Below are positions 1 to 8,223 of a DNA stretch of 64,000 nucleotides, one piece after another. Location of the stretch: NCBI RefSeq assembly GCF_022829445.1, contig NZ_JAKSXY010000070.1, forward strand, positions 62,001-126,000. Reading direction: 5' to 3'. The stretch is from Methylobacterium sp. J-068 (GTDB lineage: Bacteria > Pseudomonadota > Alphaproteobacteria > Rhizobiales > Beijerinckiaceae). A program made the translations under genes and the position numbers. Position 1 is the stretch's first letter; each line of letters starts with the position of its first letter. The notes beneath the pieces are model-generated. The model had not been told where the DNA came from. It worked only from the letters and a program-made list of their open reading frames with translations, and ran no database searches.

Positions 1-123
1 CTGCCGCCGGACATCGTGCGGATCGCGCCCGAATACGAGGATTACCGCTACGTGCTGGTGGACGACGACATCGTCATCGTCGATCCCGACACCTACGAGA
101 TCGTCGACGTGATCCGCGGCTGA
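1..123 (+). CDS. C-terminal fragment of a DUF1236-like protein (5' end outside window)
   Basis: Only the last 40 codons are present, read in frame from base 1 to a TGA at 121-123. The tail has an LPP-D-I-V-R-I start, aromatic residues (EYEDYRY) and then VLVDDDIVIVDPDTYEIVDVI. This alternation of hydrophobic and acidic residues is the usual end of DUF1236-type proteins, small exported proteins common in Hyphomicrobiales and of unknown function. The family call comes from memory of the motif, not from a search. A strong hairpin terminator follows at once, shared with the convergent hrcA. Confidence 0.6.
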   Translation: MPPDIVRIAPEYEDYRYVLVDDDIVIVDPDTYEIVDVIRG

Positions 124-143
124 TCCCGAGACGGGGACTATCG

Positions 144-167
144 GGGGCGGGGCTTCGGCTCCGCCCC
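144..167. terminator. bidirectional intrinsic terminator
   Basis: A 10-bp GC-rich stem (GGGGCGGGGC pairing with GCTCCGCCCC, one G-U wobble) closed by a TTCG tetraloop and followed by TTCTC. It lies between the stop codons of two convergent genes (DUF1236-like, rightward; hrcA, leftward) and probably ends transcription from both sides. Confidence 0.75.
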
Positions 168-182
168 TTCTCGCGTTGGCGC

Positions 183-1277
183 TCAGCGCTTGCGGTCGAG
201 GAGGCCCGAGACGACGCGGGCCGTGTAATCCACCATCGGCACGATGCGGGCGTAGTTCAGCCGCGTCGGCCCGATGACGCCGACGACGCCGACGATCTTC
301 TGCGAGCCGTCGCGGAAGGGTGCGGCGATCATCGACGAGCCGGAGAGCGAGAACAGCTTGTTCTCCGAGCCGATGAAGATGCGCACGCCCTCGCCGCCCT
401 CGGCGCGCGAGAGGAGTTCGATCACGTCCTTCTGGGTCTCGAGATCGTTGAACAGCAGGCGGATGCGCTCCAGGTCCTCGGCGGCCCGCAGGTCGTCGAG
501 GAGGTTGGCCTGGCCCCGCACGATGAGTTGCCGGGCATCCGAGGGGCCGACGCTGACGGCCAGGCCTGCATCGACGAGCCGCTCGGTGATCGCGTCGAGT
601 TCCCGCTTCATCGCCTGCCGGCCGGACTCGATCTCGGCCCGCAGGGTGCCGAGCGTCCGGCCCTGGAGCCGGGCGTTGAGGTAGTTCGAGGCCTCCTGCA
701 GGGCGCTCGCGGGCAGGCCCGGCGGCAGGTCGAGGAGCCGGTTCTCCACCGAGCCGTCGTCCGAGACGAGCACCACGAGGGCGCGGCTCGGGTCGAGGCG
801 CACGAACTCGATGTGCTTGAGGTGCACGTTGGTCTTGTGGGTGAGCACCACGCCCGCGCCGCGCGAGATGCCCGAGAGCAACATCGAGGCCTCGGCTAGG
901 GCCGAATCGAAGGTGTGGCCGGAGGCCGCTGCCCGCATCTGCATCTCGATCCGCTCCTGCTCCTCGCGGCCGACATCGCCGAGTTCGAGCATCGCATCCA
1001 CGAAGAAGCGCAGGCCCTGCTCGGTGGGCAGCCGTCCGGCGGAGGCGTGGGGCGCGAAGATGAGGCCGGAATGCTCGAGGTCCGCCATCACGTTGCGGAT
1101 CGAGGCCGGCGACAGGGCCATCGGCAGGATGCGGGCGAGGTTGCGCGAGCCGACCGGCTCACCGGTCGTGAGGTAGCTCTCCACGATCTGCCGGAAGATC
1201 TCGCGCGAGCGCTCGTTCAGCGCGGCGAGAACCTGCATCTGGTGCGATGTCGAAAAGGGGCGGGCGGGCTCGGTCAC
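183..1277 (-). CDS. hrcA: heat-inducible transcription repressor HrcA
   Basis: HrcA represses the groESL and dnaK heat-shock operons by binding CIRCE operators and is itself stabilised by GroEL. The N-terminal winged helix is clear ([25 protein letters not shown], then [15 protein letters not shown]), followed by the typical HrcA stretch [19 protein letters not shown]. It ends in the GAF-like regulatory domain ([25 protein letters not shown]). I chose the GTG at 1277, which has AGGA about eight bases upstream and gives 364 aa. The frame stays open to a TTG at 1325 that lacks comparable support, and an internal ATG at 1238 is also possible. The gene is divergent from rph, an arrangement common in alphaproteobacteria. 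No CIRCE inverted repeat was seen next to it. Confidence 0.95.
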   Translation of the reverse strand: MTEPARPFSTSHQMQVLAALNERSREIFRQIVESYLTTGEPVGSRNLARILPMALSPASIRNVMADLEHSGLIFAPHASAGRLPTEQGLRFFVDAMLELGDVGREEQERIEMQMRAAASGHTFDSALAEASMLLSGISRGAGVVLTHKTNVHLKHIEFVRLDPSRALVVLVSDDGSVENRLLDLPPGLPASALQEASNYLNARLQGRTLGTLRAEIESGRQAMKRELDAITERLVDAGLAVSVGPSDARQLIVRGQANLLDDLRAAEDLERIRLLFNDLETQKDVIELLSRAEGGEGVRIFIGSENKLFSLSGSSMIAAPFRDGSQKIVGVVGVIGPTRLNYARIVPMVDYTARVVSGLLDRKR

Positions 1278-1636
1278 GATCCATTCCTGACGTTTGATTG
1301 TGACCGCCTCGCGCCCGATAGACAATGCTCCGCACCGTCGCGGCGCGGGAGAGCGAGGACGAAGGCGCCTTCAGACGCCGGATCATCCCGCATCGCTGTC
1401 CGAAGCCGGTGCGTCACGGGTCGAGACCATTCCGGGTCTCGTTGAGACCGTTTCAGGTCTCCTTGAGACCGTTTCGGGTCTCGTTGAGACCATTCCGGGC
1501 CTCGGTGCGTTGCTCGGGTCCATCGTGCGATGGCGAAGGCCCTCGCGATCGCGGTGCCTTCACCGCCGCCCGGTGGCTCGAACCACCCGACCCGCGTCGT
1601 TCCCCAGCACGCGTCGTCCACAGGAGTGCAAGCACG
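1278..1636. other. divergent intergenic region between hrcA and the His-rich gene
   Basis: A 359-bp gap with no convincing gene. It contains a perfect 12-bp palindrome GAAGGCGCCTTC (1361-1372) and the four-unit 21-bp palindromic array (listed separately). Open frames cross it, but only because the 21-bp period keeps every frame open. Confidence 0.6.
1423..1503. repeat. four tandem 21-bp units, each an 18-bp palindrome
   Basis: Units at 1423-1440, 1444-1461, 1465-1482 and 1486-1503. Each is GAGACC, six bases, GGTCTC (the last arm reads GGCCTC), separated by three bases (GTT or CTT). The interior is ATTCCG or GTTTCR. The period is exactly 21 bp, two helical turns, so all four palindromes face the same side of the DNA. 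This looks like a cooperative operator array for a dimeric regulator, or four identical RNA stem-loops. It sits about 135 bp before the His-rich gene and about 145 bp before hrcA. Confidence 0.8.
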
Positions 1637-1963
1637 ATGAAGAACCCCTCTCGATCCGGCCTGATCAAGGGCCTCGCGATGGCTCTCGCCCTCGTCGGCG
1701 CGATGCTGTTCGGCGCCCCGCGGGACGCCCAGGCCGCGCCCGCGATCGCGTCGGCCCAGGTCGCCGCGAACGCGCCGGCCTCCGGCATCACCGACGTGCA
1801 GTATGGCGGCGGACATTGGCGCCATCACCGCCACCATGGCCGTCGCTTCCACCACCATCATCGCGGCCACCATTTCGGCCACCATCACCACCGCCGGCAT
1901 TTCGGCCGGCACTTCGGCCACCGTCACGGCCATCATTTCGGCCACCGCCGCCACCGCTACTGA
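1637..1963 (+). CDS. secreted histidine-rich protein
   Basis: Encodes 108 aa. Residues 1-34 form a signal peptide: basic MKNPSRSGLIK, a hydrophobic core around LAMALALVGAMLFG, and a likely cleavage after AQA. The second half is extremely rich in histidine, arginine, glycine and phenylalanine, with about 23 His in the last 55 residues and runs of HHHH alternating with HFG. Such tails bind transition metals (Ni, Zn, Cu) in known proteins, so a periplasmic metal buffer is a reasonable inference, but no family is recognised. The ATG follows a run of stop-free sequence; it is chosen because it begins the signal peptide. A three-hairpin repeat starts right after the stop codon. Confidence 0.7.
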   Translation: MKNPSRSGLIKGLAMALALVGAMLFGAPRDAQAAPAIASAQVAANAPASGITDVQYGGGHWRHHRHHGRRFHHHHRGHHFGHHHHRRHFGRHFGHRHGHHFGHRRHRY

Positions 1964-2061
1964 GATCGTCCCCGCTTGATCGAAGCGGAGACGATCTCGC
2001 TCAGCCCGCGCGGCGCCTGAGCGACGCCCGAATCCGCCATCCCAAAGGGATCGAACGGATT
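1964..2061. repeat. dispersed three-hairpin element, copy A
   Basis: Three consecutive inverted repeats. 1964-1996: GATCGTC outer stem with an inner CCGCTT/AAGCGG. 1999-2022: GCTCAG/CTGAGC. 2031-2061: AATCCG/CGGATT enclosing ATCCC/GGGAT. Positions 1973-2042 align in reverse complement with 53725-53794 with about nine mismatches in 70 bases, so this is a repeat family, not a local hairpin. It begins one base after the stop of the His-rich gene and may act as its terminator. Confidence 0.75.
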
Positions 2062-2208
2062 TGGTCTGACCCCTCGGGCCGCCCTTCCGGGGCGGCCCCT
2101 TCGGCGGCCCGGCGCCCTCGCCACGCGGGCGCACCCGCCCGGCGGGACCTTGCCGGGCCGGACCCCAAACCGTAAAGCCCGCTCCCGACCACCACGAAGG
2201 AGAGCGGC

Positions 2209-2925
2209 ATGCGGCCCTCGAAGCGCGCGAACGACGCCTTGCGCAACGTCACCCTGGAGCGCGCCGTCTCCCGCCACGCCGAGGGCTCCTGCCTCGTCAG
2301 CTTCGGCGACACGAAGGTGCTCTGCACCGCCACCCTGGAGGAGCGCGGGCCGGGCTGGCTGCGCGGCTCCGGCAAGGGCTGGGTCACCGCCGAGTACGCC
2401 ATGCTGCCGCGGGCCACGCACGAGCGCACCCGGCGCGAGGTGACCTCCGGCAAGCCCTCCGGCCGGACCCAGGAGATCCAGCGCCTGATCGGCCGCAGCT
2501 TACGCGCCGTCACCAACTTGGCCGCGCTCGGCGAGCGCCAGATCACGGTGGATTGCGACGTGATCCAGGCCGATGGCGGCACCCGCACCGCCGCGATCAC
2601 GGGCGCCTGGGTGGCGCTGCACGATTGCTTCACCTGGATGCGCGGCCGCTCGATCATCTCCGTGGACCCCTTGCGCGACCACGTGGCGGCGATCTCCTGC
2701 GGGATCTACAAGGGCCGTCCGGTGCTCGATCTCGACTACGAGGAGGATTCGGGCGCCGAGACGGACGCCAACTTCGTCATCACCGGCAGTGGCGGCCTCG
2801 TGGAGGTGCAGGGCACCGCCGAGGGCCAGCCGTTCTCCGAGGACGAACTCCTGGCCCTGCTTGGCCTCGCCAAGGGCGGCATCCGCAGCCTCGTCGCCCT
2901 CCAGAAGCAGGCCATCGGCGCATGA
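2209..2925 (+). CDS. rph: ribonuclease PH
   Basis: RNase PH removes nucleotides phosphorolytically from the 3' ends of tRNA precursors. The 238-aa length is standard. Recognisable family segments are the MRPS-R start, [63 protein letters not shown] and the [21 protein letters not shown] core that lines the active site. An AAGGAG ribosome-binding site precedes the ATG by about eight bases. The stop overlaps the rdgB start (ATGA), so the two are translationally coupled. It is divergent from hrcA in a conserved alphaproteobacterial order. Confidence 0.97.
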   Translation: MRPSKRANDALRNVTLERAVSRHAEGSCLVSFGDTKVLCTATLEERGPGWLRGSGKGWVTAEYAMLPRATHERTRREVTSGKPSGRTQEIQRLIGRSLRAVTNLAALGERQITVDCDVIQADGGTRTAAITGAWVALHDCFTWMRGRSIISVDPLRDHVAAISCGIYKGRPVLDLDYEEDSGAETDANFVITGSGGLVEVQGTAEGQPFSEDELLALLGLAKGGIRSLVALQKQAIGA

Positions 2926-3554
2926 GCGACCATCGCATCCTCACGGGCCGGGTCGTCATCGCGACCCACAACGCGGGCAAGCTCGTCGAGATGCGCGAGT
3001 TGCTCGCGCCCTTCGGCGTCGAGGCGGTCTCGGCCGGGGAACTCGGCCTGCCCGAGCCCGACGAGACCGGGACGATGTTTTCCGAGAACGCCGCCATCAA
3101 GGCGCTGGCCGCCGCGCGGGCTTCCGGACTGCCAGCCTTCGCCGACGATTCCGGCCTCTGCGTCAACGCCCTCGACGGGGCGCCGGGCCTGTTCTCGGCC
3201 CGCTGGGCCGGCCCGACCAAGGACTTTTCCGGCGCCATAGCGCGGATCGCCGCCGAACTCGACAAGCGTGGGGCCACCACCCGGCGCGCGCACTTCGTCT
3301 CGGCTCTGGTCATCGCCTGGCCGGACGGCCACACCGAGACCTTCGAGGGCCGCGTCTTCGGCGAACTCGTCGCCCCGCGCGGGACGTCCGGCTTCGGCTA
3401 CGACCCGATGTTCCTGCCCGACGGCCACGACCGCACCTTCGGCGAGATCTCCTCGGAGGAGAAGCACGGCGTCGACTGGGAGACGGGCGAGGCTCTCTCG
3501 CACCGGGCGCGCGCCTTCGTGATCCTGGCACGGAGCTGCCTGCGCCGGCCCTGA
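2922..3554 (+). CDS. rdgB: XTP/dITP pyrophosphatase (Ham1 family)
   Basis: Hydrolyses non-canonical purine triphosphates (ITP, dITP, XTP) to monophosphates, keeping them out of DNA and RNA. The 210-aa protein has the family start [14 protein letters not shown], the FADDSGLCV segment, the [12 protein letters not shown] motif and the closing [15 protein letters not shown] and SHRARAF. The ATG at 2922 overlaps the rph stop by four bases, consistent with one rph-rdgB-hemW transcript. Confidence 0.96.
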   Translation: MSDHRILTGRVVIATHNAGKLVEMRELLAPFGVEAVSAGELGLPEPDETGTMFSENAAIKALAAARASGLPAFADDSGLCVNALDGAPGLFSARWAGPTKDFSGAIARIAAELDKRGATTRRAHFVSALVIAWPDGHTETFEGRVFGELVAPRGTSGFGYDPMFLPDGHDRTFGEISSEEKHGVDWETGEALSHRARAFVILARSCLRRP

Positions 3555-3620
3555 GCCTCGCGCGGACGGAACATGCTCGAGAACACGCGCGGGATTGCCA
3601 AACCGTGATACCGCGCGCAC

Positions 3621-4808
3621 ATGCGCGCCATGACCGAACCGACAGGCCCGGACCATCCGACCCGCGACGCGGGCTTCGGGGTCTACGTGCATTGGCCCTT
3701 CTGCGCCTCGAAGTGCCCCTATTGCGACTTCAACAGCCACGTGCGCCACGCGCCCGTGGACGAGGGCCGCTTCCTGAAGGCCTTCCGGGCCGAGATCGCC
3801 CACGTGGCCGCCCGCACGCCGGGCCGCACCGTGTCGAGCGTCTTCCTGGGCGGCGGAACCCCGTCCCTGATGCAGCCCGCCACCGTGGCGGGCCTGCTCG
3901 ACGCCATCGGGGGCGCCTGGAGCGTCGCGCCGGACGTCGAGATCACGCTGGAGGCCAACCCGACCAGCGTGGAGGCGGAGCGCTTTCGCGGCTACCGGGC
4001 GGCGGGGGTCAACCGGGTCTCCCTCGGCGTCCAGGCCATGGACGACGCCGCGCTGAGGCAACTCGGGCGCCTCCACAGCGCGGCGGAAGCGATGGCGGCC
4101 GTCAAGGTCGCGGCCACGTATTTCGAGCGCTACTCCTTCGACCTGATCTATGCCCGCCCGGACCAGGACCCGGCGGCGTGGCGTGCGGAATTGTCGGAGG
4201 CCATCGCGCGCGCGGCCGAGCATCTCTCGCTCTACCAGCTCACCATCGAGCCGGGCACGCCGTTCTTCGGCCTCGCCGCCGCCGGCAAGCTGCGGCCGCC
4301 GGACGACGACGCCGCGCGCATCCTCTACGACGTGACGCAGGAGGTCTGCGACCGGGCCAACCTCTCGGCCTACGAGATCTCGAACCACGCTCGCGCGGGC
4401 GCGGAATCCCGCCACAACCTGCTCTACTGGCGCTACGGCGAATATGCGGGAATCGGCCCCGGCGCGCATGGGCGCCTCGTCACGCAGACGGGCCGCATCG
4501 GCACCGTCACCGAGCGGGCGCCGGAAGCCTGGCTCGCGCGGGTGGAGCGCGACGGCCACGGCATCGTCGAGACCGAGGCGCTGGCGCCGGCCGACCAGGG
4601 CGACGAGTTCCTGATGATGGGCCTGCGCCTGCGCGAGGGCATCGACCCCGCCCGCTATGCCGTCCTCAAGGGCCGCGCCCTCGACGCGGCGCGCATCGCG
4701 GACCTCGTCGGCGACGGCCTGATCGCGACATTGGCGAACGGACGCATCGCCGCGACGCCCGCCGGGGCGCCGGTCCTCAACGCGGTGGTGGCGGCGCTGG
4801 CCGCCTGA
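3621..4808 (+). CDS. hemW: heme chaperone HemW (radical SAM)
   Basis: HemW is a coproporphyrinogen-III-oxidase-like radical SAM protein that binds heme and passes it to target proteins. It lacks the true HemN oxidase activity. The CxxxCxxC cluster motif is seen in VHWPFCASKCPYCDFNSH. It is followed by the FLGGGTPSLM, EANPTSVE, NRVSLGVQ and AYEISNHAR segments and by GPGAHGR. The length is 395 aa. Either the ATG at 3621 or the one at 3630 could be the start; neither has a clear Shine-Dalgarno. It is the third gene of the rph-rdgB-hemW cluster. Its TGA abuts the stop of the convergent lipoprotein gene within a single TGATCA. Confidence 0.95.
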   Translation: MRAMTEPTGPDHPTRDAGFGVYVHWPFCASKCPYCDFNSHVRHAPVDEGRFLKAFRAEIAHVAARTPGRTVSSVFLGGGTPSLMQPATVAGLLDAIGGAWSVAPDVEITLEANPTSVEAERFRGYRAAGVNRVSLGVQAMDDAALRQLGRLHSAAEAMAAVKVAATYFERYSFDLIYARPDQDPAAWRAELSEAIARAAEHLSLYQLTIEPGTPFFGLAAAGKLRPPDDDAARILYDVTQEVCDRANLSAYEISNHARAGAESRHNLLYWRYGEYAGIGPGAHGRLVTQTGRIGTVTERAPEAWLARVERDGHGIVETEALAPADQGDEFLMMGLRLREGIDPARYAVLKGRALDAARIADLVGDGLIATLANGRIAATPAGAPVLNAVVAALAA

Positions 4809-6047
4809 TCAGGTGCCCGAGGGGCCGAGGGTGCGGGGCGCCGGACTGACCACGGCCGGCGCGCCGGAGCGGATCTCGAAGATCGCCAAAGCGCGGTCGC
4901 TCGGCCCGTCGGGCCGGAAGCGGAAAGTCCCGTCGATGCCGAAGAAGCCGGACGGATTGGTCAGCGTCGTGTCGGCGAAGCGCTGCGATCCGTATTGCCG
5001 CGACAGGGCCGCCATCAGCGAGACGGCGTCGTAGGCCAGCGTCGCGACGCGCGGCGGCGCGGCCCCGAAGCGGGCCTGATAGCGCTGCGCGAAGCCGTTG
5101 AAGCCGGCGACATCCGGCGCGGCGTACCAGCCGCCCTGGAGCGCCGGCTGAGCGAAGACGCGCGGGTCGTTCCAGATCGCCGTCCCGATCGGCCGCACGC
5201 GGGCGGGCGAGAAGCCCGCCTTGGTCAGCGCCGCCGCGACCGTGCCGAGGCCGTCCGGCGTATCCGGCAGGAACAGGGCGTCGGCCTGGGCGCCGGGTCC
5301 GGTGATCAGCCCGGAGAGGCGGCCGATGGCGGGGGCCGGGTTGCCGGCCGGATAGCGCTCGATGGCCACGAGCCGCGCGCCCTTGCGGGCCACCGCCTCG
5401 CGGAACTGCGCCTCGACGGCGTTGCCGTAGCTCGTCTCGGGAATCATCGCCGCGAAGGACTTGCGCCCGCCCGCTACGGCCTCGTCCACCACCCGGTCGA
5501 CCTCCGCCTGCGGCAGGAAGCTGAGGAGGTAGGTGCCGCGCGCGGCGACCCCCGAATCGGTCGAGAACGCGATCAGCGGTTTGCCGGCCGCGCGCACGAC
5601 CGTGGAGGCCGCCTGGACGTTGGCGGCGAAGAGCGGACCGAGCACGAGTTCGGCCCCGTCCGCCAGCGCCGCCTGCGCGGCCTCGCGCGCGCCGTCCGGC
5701 GATCCGCGGTCGTCCTTCACCACGATCTGCAGGTCCGGCTTCTGGAAATCCTCGATCGCGAGCTCAGCGGCGTTGCGCATCGCCGTGCCCACGGCCGAGC
5801 CGGGTCCGGTGAGCGGCACGACGAGCGCGACCTTGACCGATCCGGTGCCGATCCGGCTTCCCGCGGCGGCCAGCGGCGCATCGGGTGCGGGCGCCTCCGC
5901 CTGCTGGACGGGTGCTGCGCGCCGCTCCACCCGCGCGCCGCCATCCGGGCCGCCGACGCAGGCCCCGAGCGTTCCCGCCAGGGCCGCACCGAGCAGGAGG
6001 CCCGCCAGTCCGAACGATCCGGGTCGTCGCCGCGTCGCGCTTGTCAT
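4809..6047 (-). CDS. LpoA/YraM-like penicillin-binding-protein activator (periplasmic-binding fold lipoprotein)
   Basis: A 412-aa lipoprotein. After a basic start (MTSATRRRPGS) comes a hydrophobic stretch ending in a lipobox LGAC at about residue 30, then a low-complexity linker and a type-I periplasmic-binding domain. That domain shows VKVALVVPLTGPGSAVGTAMRN, DDRGSPDGAREAA, GAELVLGPLFAANVQAA and LIAFSTDSGVAARGTYLLSF. In E. coli the homologue LpoA activates penicillin-binding protein 1A, and its gene lies beside rsmI and yraN, as here. In this genome it is divergent from rsmI. The ATG at 6047 is preferred to a longer frame because it begins the lipoprotein signal. Amino-acid ABC binding proteins share the fold, so the cell-wall role rests on context. 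Confidence 0.8.
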   Translation of the reverse strand: MTSATRRRPGSFGLAGLLLGAALAGTLGACVGGPDGGARVERRAAPVQQAEAPAPDAPLAAAGSRIGTGSVKVALVVPLTGPGSAVGTAMRNAAELAIEDFQKPDLQIVVKDDRGSPDGAREAAQAALADGAELVLGPLFAANVQAASTVVRAAGKPLIAFSTDSGVAARGTYLLSFLPQAEVDRVVDEAVAGGRKSFAAMIPETSYGNAVEAQFREAVARKGARLVAIERYPAGNPAPAIGRLSGLITGPGAQADALFLPDTPDGLGTVAAALTKAGFSPARVRPIGTAIWNDPRVFAQPALQGGWYAAPDVAGFNGFAQRYQARFGAAPPRVATLAYDAVSLMAALSRQYGSQRFADTTLTNPSGFFGIDGTFRFRPDGPSDRALAIFEIRSGAPAVVSPAPRTLGPSGT

Positions 6048-6169
6048 CGGATGGATCCCCCCGTCGCCGGCCGACGACCCAGGCTTAAAGTCTAGGGACC
6101 AAAAGTAAATGTGAGCCCATGCGAGCCGGCGCATTCCGCCAAGGCGCGCCGCGTGGCAAGGTCGCCCCT

Positions 6170-7129
6170 ATGACGCAGAACATCGACCATCGGGCCCGCC
6201 GCCGCCGGGACGCGGCGGGCCTGAGCGCGAAGCCGCCCTCGACCTTCACCGCCTTCGGGCTCGCCGCCGAGGCCGAGGCGATCGATCCGGGCCTGCACGT
6301 GGTGGCGACCCCGATCGGCAACCTCAAGGACGTCTCGTTCCGGGCGCTGGCCACGCTCGCCGCCGCCGACGCGGTGCTGGCCGAGGACACCCGCGTCACC
6401 CGCACGCTCCTGATGCATTACGGGATCACCACGCCGCTGGTGGCCTATCACGAGCACTCGAACGCGGCGGTGCGCGAGCGGATGATCGCCCGCATGCAGG
6501 CCGGCGAGGCTCTCGCCCTGGTTTCGGATGCGGGCACGCCGCTCGTCTCCGATCCGGGCTTCAAGCTGGTCCAGGCCGCCATCGAGGCCGGGCTGTTGAT
6601 CACACCGATCCCCGGCCCCTCGGCGGTGATGACCGCCATCGTGGCGGCGGGCCTGCCCACCGACCGGTTCTTCTTCGAGGGCTTCCTACCGGCGAAGTCC
6701 GGGGCCCGCCGCAACCGGCTCGAGATTCTCGGCCGGATCCCCGGCACCCTGGTGCTGTTCGAATCCCCGCACCGCCTGCCGGAGATGCTGGTCGATGCGG
6801 CGGACGTCCTGGGCGCGCCGCGCCCGGCGGCCGTGGCGCGGGAACTGACCAAGCTCTACGAGACGATCCGCCGGGGCACCCTCGGCAGCCTCGCGGCAAC
6901 CTTCGCGGAGGAGGGGGCGCCGAAGGGCGAGGTCGTGGTGATCATCGGCACGCACGACGAGGCTCCGGCGGAGGCCGAGACCGATGCGGGGATCGACGCG
7001 GCGCTCACCGCCGCGCTCGCCCGGCACTCGATCAAGGACGCGGCCACGCTCGTCGCCGAGGAGACCGGGCAGCCGCGCCGGGCCGTCTACGCCCGCGCGC
7101 TGGCGCTGGCGCGGCGTGACGAGGCCTGA
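6170..7129 (+). CDS. rsmI: 16S rRNA (cytidine1402-2'-O)-methyltransferase
   Basis: RsmI methylates the ribose of C1402 in the decoding centre of 16S rRNA. The 319-aa tetrapyrrole-methylase-fold protein shows GLHVVATPIGNLKDVSFRA, AEDTRVTRTLL, YHEHSNAAVRERM, ALVSDAGTPLVSDPGFKLV and the GPSAVMTAIVAAGLPTDRFFFEGFLP block. The ATG at 6170 has AAGG about ten bases upstream; an ATG at 6119 would add 17 residues. It is followed six bases later by the YraN-family gene, the usual pairing. Confidence 0.96.
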   Translation: MTQNIDHRARRRRDAAGLSAKPPSTFTAFGLAAEAEAIDPGLHVVATPIGNLKDVSFRALATLAAADAVLAEDTRVTRTLLMHYGITTPLVAYHEHSNAAVRERMIARMQAGEALALVSDAGTPLVSDPGFKLVQAAIEAGLLITPIPGPSAVMTAIVAAGLPTDRFFFEGFLPAKSGARRNRLEILGRIPGTLVLFESPHRLPEMLVDAADVLGAPRPAAVARELTKLYETIRRGTLGSLAATFAEEGAPKGEVVVIIGTHDEAPAEAETDAGIDAALTAALARHSIKDAATLVAEETGQPRRAVYARALALARRDEA

Positions 7130-7135
7130 GCGCGC

Positions 7136-7513
7136 ATGCCCGAGACCAGGGAGGCCGAACGTCGGCGGATCACCGAACGGCGCGGCCGCTCGGCCGAGGC
7201 CCTCGCCCTGATGGCCTTGATGCTGAAGGGATATCGGCCGCTCGGGCTGCGCTTCCGCGCGGCCGGTGGCGAGATCGATCTCATCGTGCGGCGCGGCGGC
7301 ACGGTGGCGTTCGTGGAGGTGAAGGCGCGCGGGACCCTGGAATCGGCGCAGGGCGCCATCGATGCACGCAAGATCGCGCGCTTCTCGCGGGCGGCCCGGG
7401 CCTGGATCGGCCGCCACCCGGCCTGCGATGCCACGACCTTTCGCGCCGACGCGGTCTTCGTTTCGCCCCGCGCCTGGCCCCGTCACGTGGCCGACGCGTT
7501 CCCGATCTGTTGA
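7136..7513 (+). CDS. YraN/UPF0102 family protein (endonuclease-like fold)
   Basis: A 125-aa protein of the UPF0102 family, which has a restriction-endonuclease-like fold. Family motifs are [19 protein letters not shown], the [22 protein letters not shown] block carrying the E-D...E-K catalytic-type residues, and the tail RADAVFV. The biochemical role is not established. It is co-transcribed with rsmI. In many relatives gshB follows; here a response regulator on the opposite strand takes that place. Confidence 0.9.
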   Translation: MPETREAERRRITERRGRSAEALALMALMLKGYRPLGLRFRAAGGEIDLIVRRGGTVAFVEVKARGTLESAQGAIDARKIARFSRAARAWIGRHPACDATTFRADAVFVSPRAWPRHVADAFPIC

Positions 7514-7529
7514 GGTCGAGCCCGCGCGG

Positions 7530-7919
7530 TCAGGCCCGCGCGGCGGCGACGGCGGCGATCAGCGTGCGCTTGAGGTCGGCCTGGCTGAAGGGCTTCTGCA
7601 CCACGGGCCGATCGCGAAACGGCTCGCGGATGCCGGCGCCGCCATAGCCCGTCGAGAACACGATCGGCAGGTTGCGCTTCACGATCGCCTCGGCGACCGG
7701 ATAGATCGGTTCGCCCGCCACGTTGACGTCGAGGATGGCGACCTCGAAACTCTCCGTCTCGGCCATTTCGAGCGCCGTCGACAGGCGGGCGGCCGGGCCG
7801 ACCACCGTGCAACCGAAATCGAGCAGCATGTCTTCGAGAAGCATCGAGATCGCGGCTTCGTCCTCGACGACAAGCACGCGAGCCCCGTTGAGAAGGTCTT
7901 CGTCCACTTGAGCACTCAC
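7530..7919 (-). CDS. single-domain response regulator
   Basis: A 129-aa receiver domain with no output domain. The phosphorylation site lies in VAILDVNVAGE. The acidic pocket is ARVLVVEDEAAIS, the switch threonine lies in VFSTGYGGAG, and the conserved lysine is in VVQKPFS. I chose the GTG at 7919, with a GGGAAGAAG purine run upstream, because the longer frame adds 65 residues with no receiver similarity. No histidine kinase is adjacent, so the partner must be elsewhere. Stand-alone receivers of this type are often CheY- or DivK-like or take part in stress phosphorelays. Confidence 0.9.
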   Translation of the reverse strand: MSAQVDEDLLNGARVLVVEDEAAISMLLEDMLLDFGCTVVGPAARLSTALEMAETESFEVAILDVNVAGEPIYPVAEAIVKRNLPIVFSTGYGGAGIREPFRDRPVVQKPFSQADLKRTLIAAVAAARA

Positions 7920-8223
7920 GCCGGGGCTTCTTCCCTTCGATCCGTTCGAAAATCCGGAACACCTTCCAGGAAGGCCGTTCACGGGTTCGCTCCCACCATG
8001 TGCCGCCGGTACTCGGCGTCGCGGACGATACGAGCCTGAGGGGACGCCGCGAAGCGGACGTCCTGCCTCGGCGCACACCGAGCCGTCGCCCGTTACGCTG
8101 GGCGTGTCAAGCACCGGATACCCGGCAAACGCGATCTGTAGGGCCGCGATGTTACGGACCGATACATTTCCCGGCGGTTCCGGTTCTCACCTGGAGCCGA
8201 AGGCGGGGGGACGCCAACAACCT
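7920..8223. other. divergent intergenic region, response regulator / osmolyte transporter
   Basis: A 304-bp gap with no gene seen. It contains a stem CCGC-GAA-GCGG flanked by GGAC/GTCC near 8039-8062 and an EcfG-like pair GGAAC/CGTT at 7956-7979, whose 15-base spacer is one base too short for the consensus. Promoters of both divergent units presumably lie here. Confidence 0.5.

Noticed and set aside
1278-1325. Longer HrcA starting at TTG 1325
   Set aside because: The extra 16 residues are not HrcA-like, and the GTG at 1277 has a ribosome site.
183-1500. CIRCE operator near hrcA
   Set aside because: No TTAGCACTC-N9-GAGTGCTAA-like repeat was found.
1957-2061. Possible small gene on the minus strand with MADSGVAQAPRGL
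   Set aside because: The same peptide pattern appears at 53731 only because both are copies of the hairpin repeat. No ribosome site, and the hairpins explain the conservation better.
1294-2175. Open frame crossing the 21-bp repeats, giving heptad-like VETIPGL repeats
   Set aside because: 21 bp is seven codons, so the repeat keeps every frame open. The rest of the translation is Arg/Pro-rich and overlaps the His-rich gene in another frame.
7956-7979. GGAAC...CGTT as a second EcfG promoter
   Set aside because: The spacer is 15 bases, outside the 16-17 allowed, and the next gene in that direction starts about 245 bases away.
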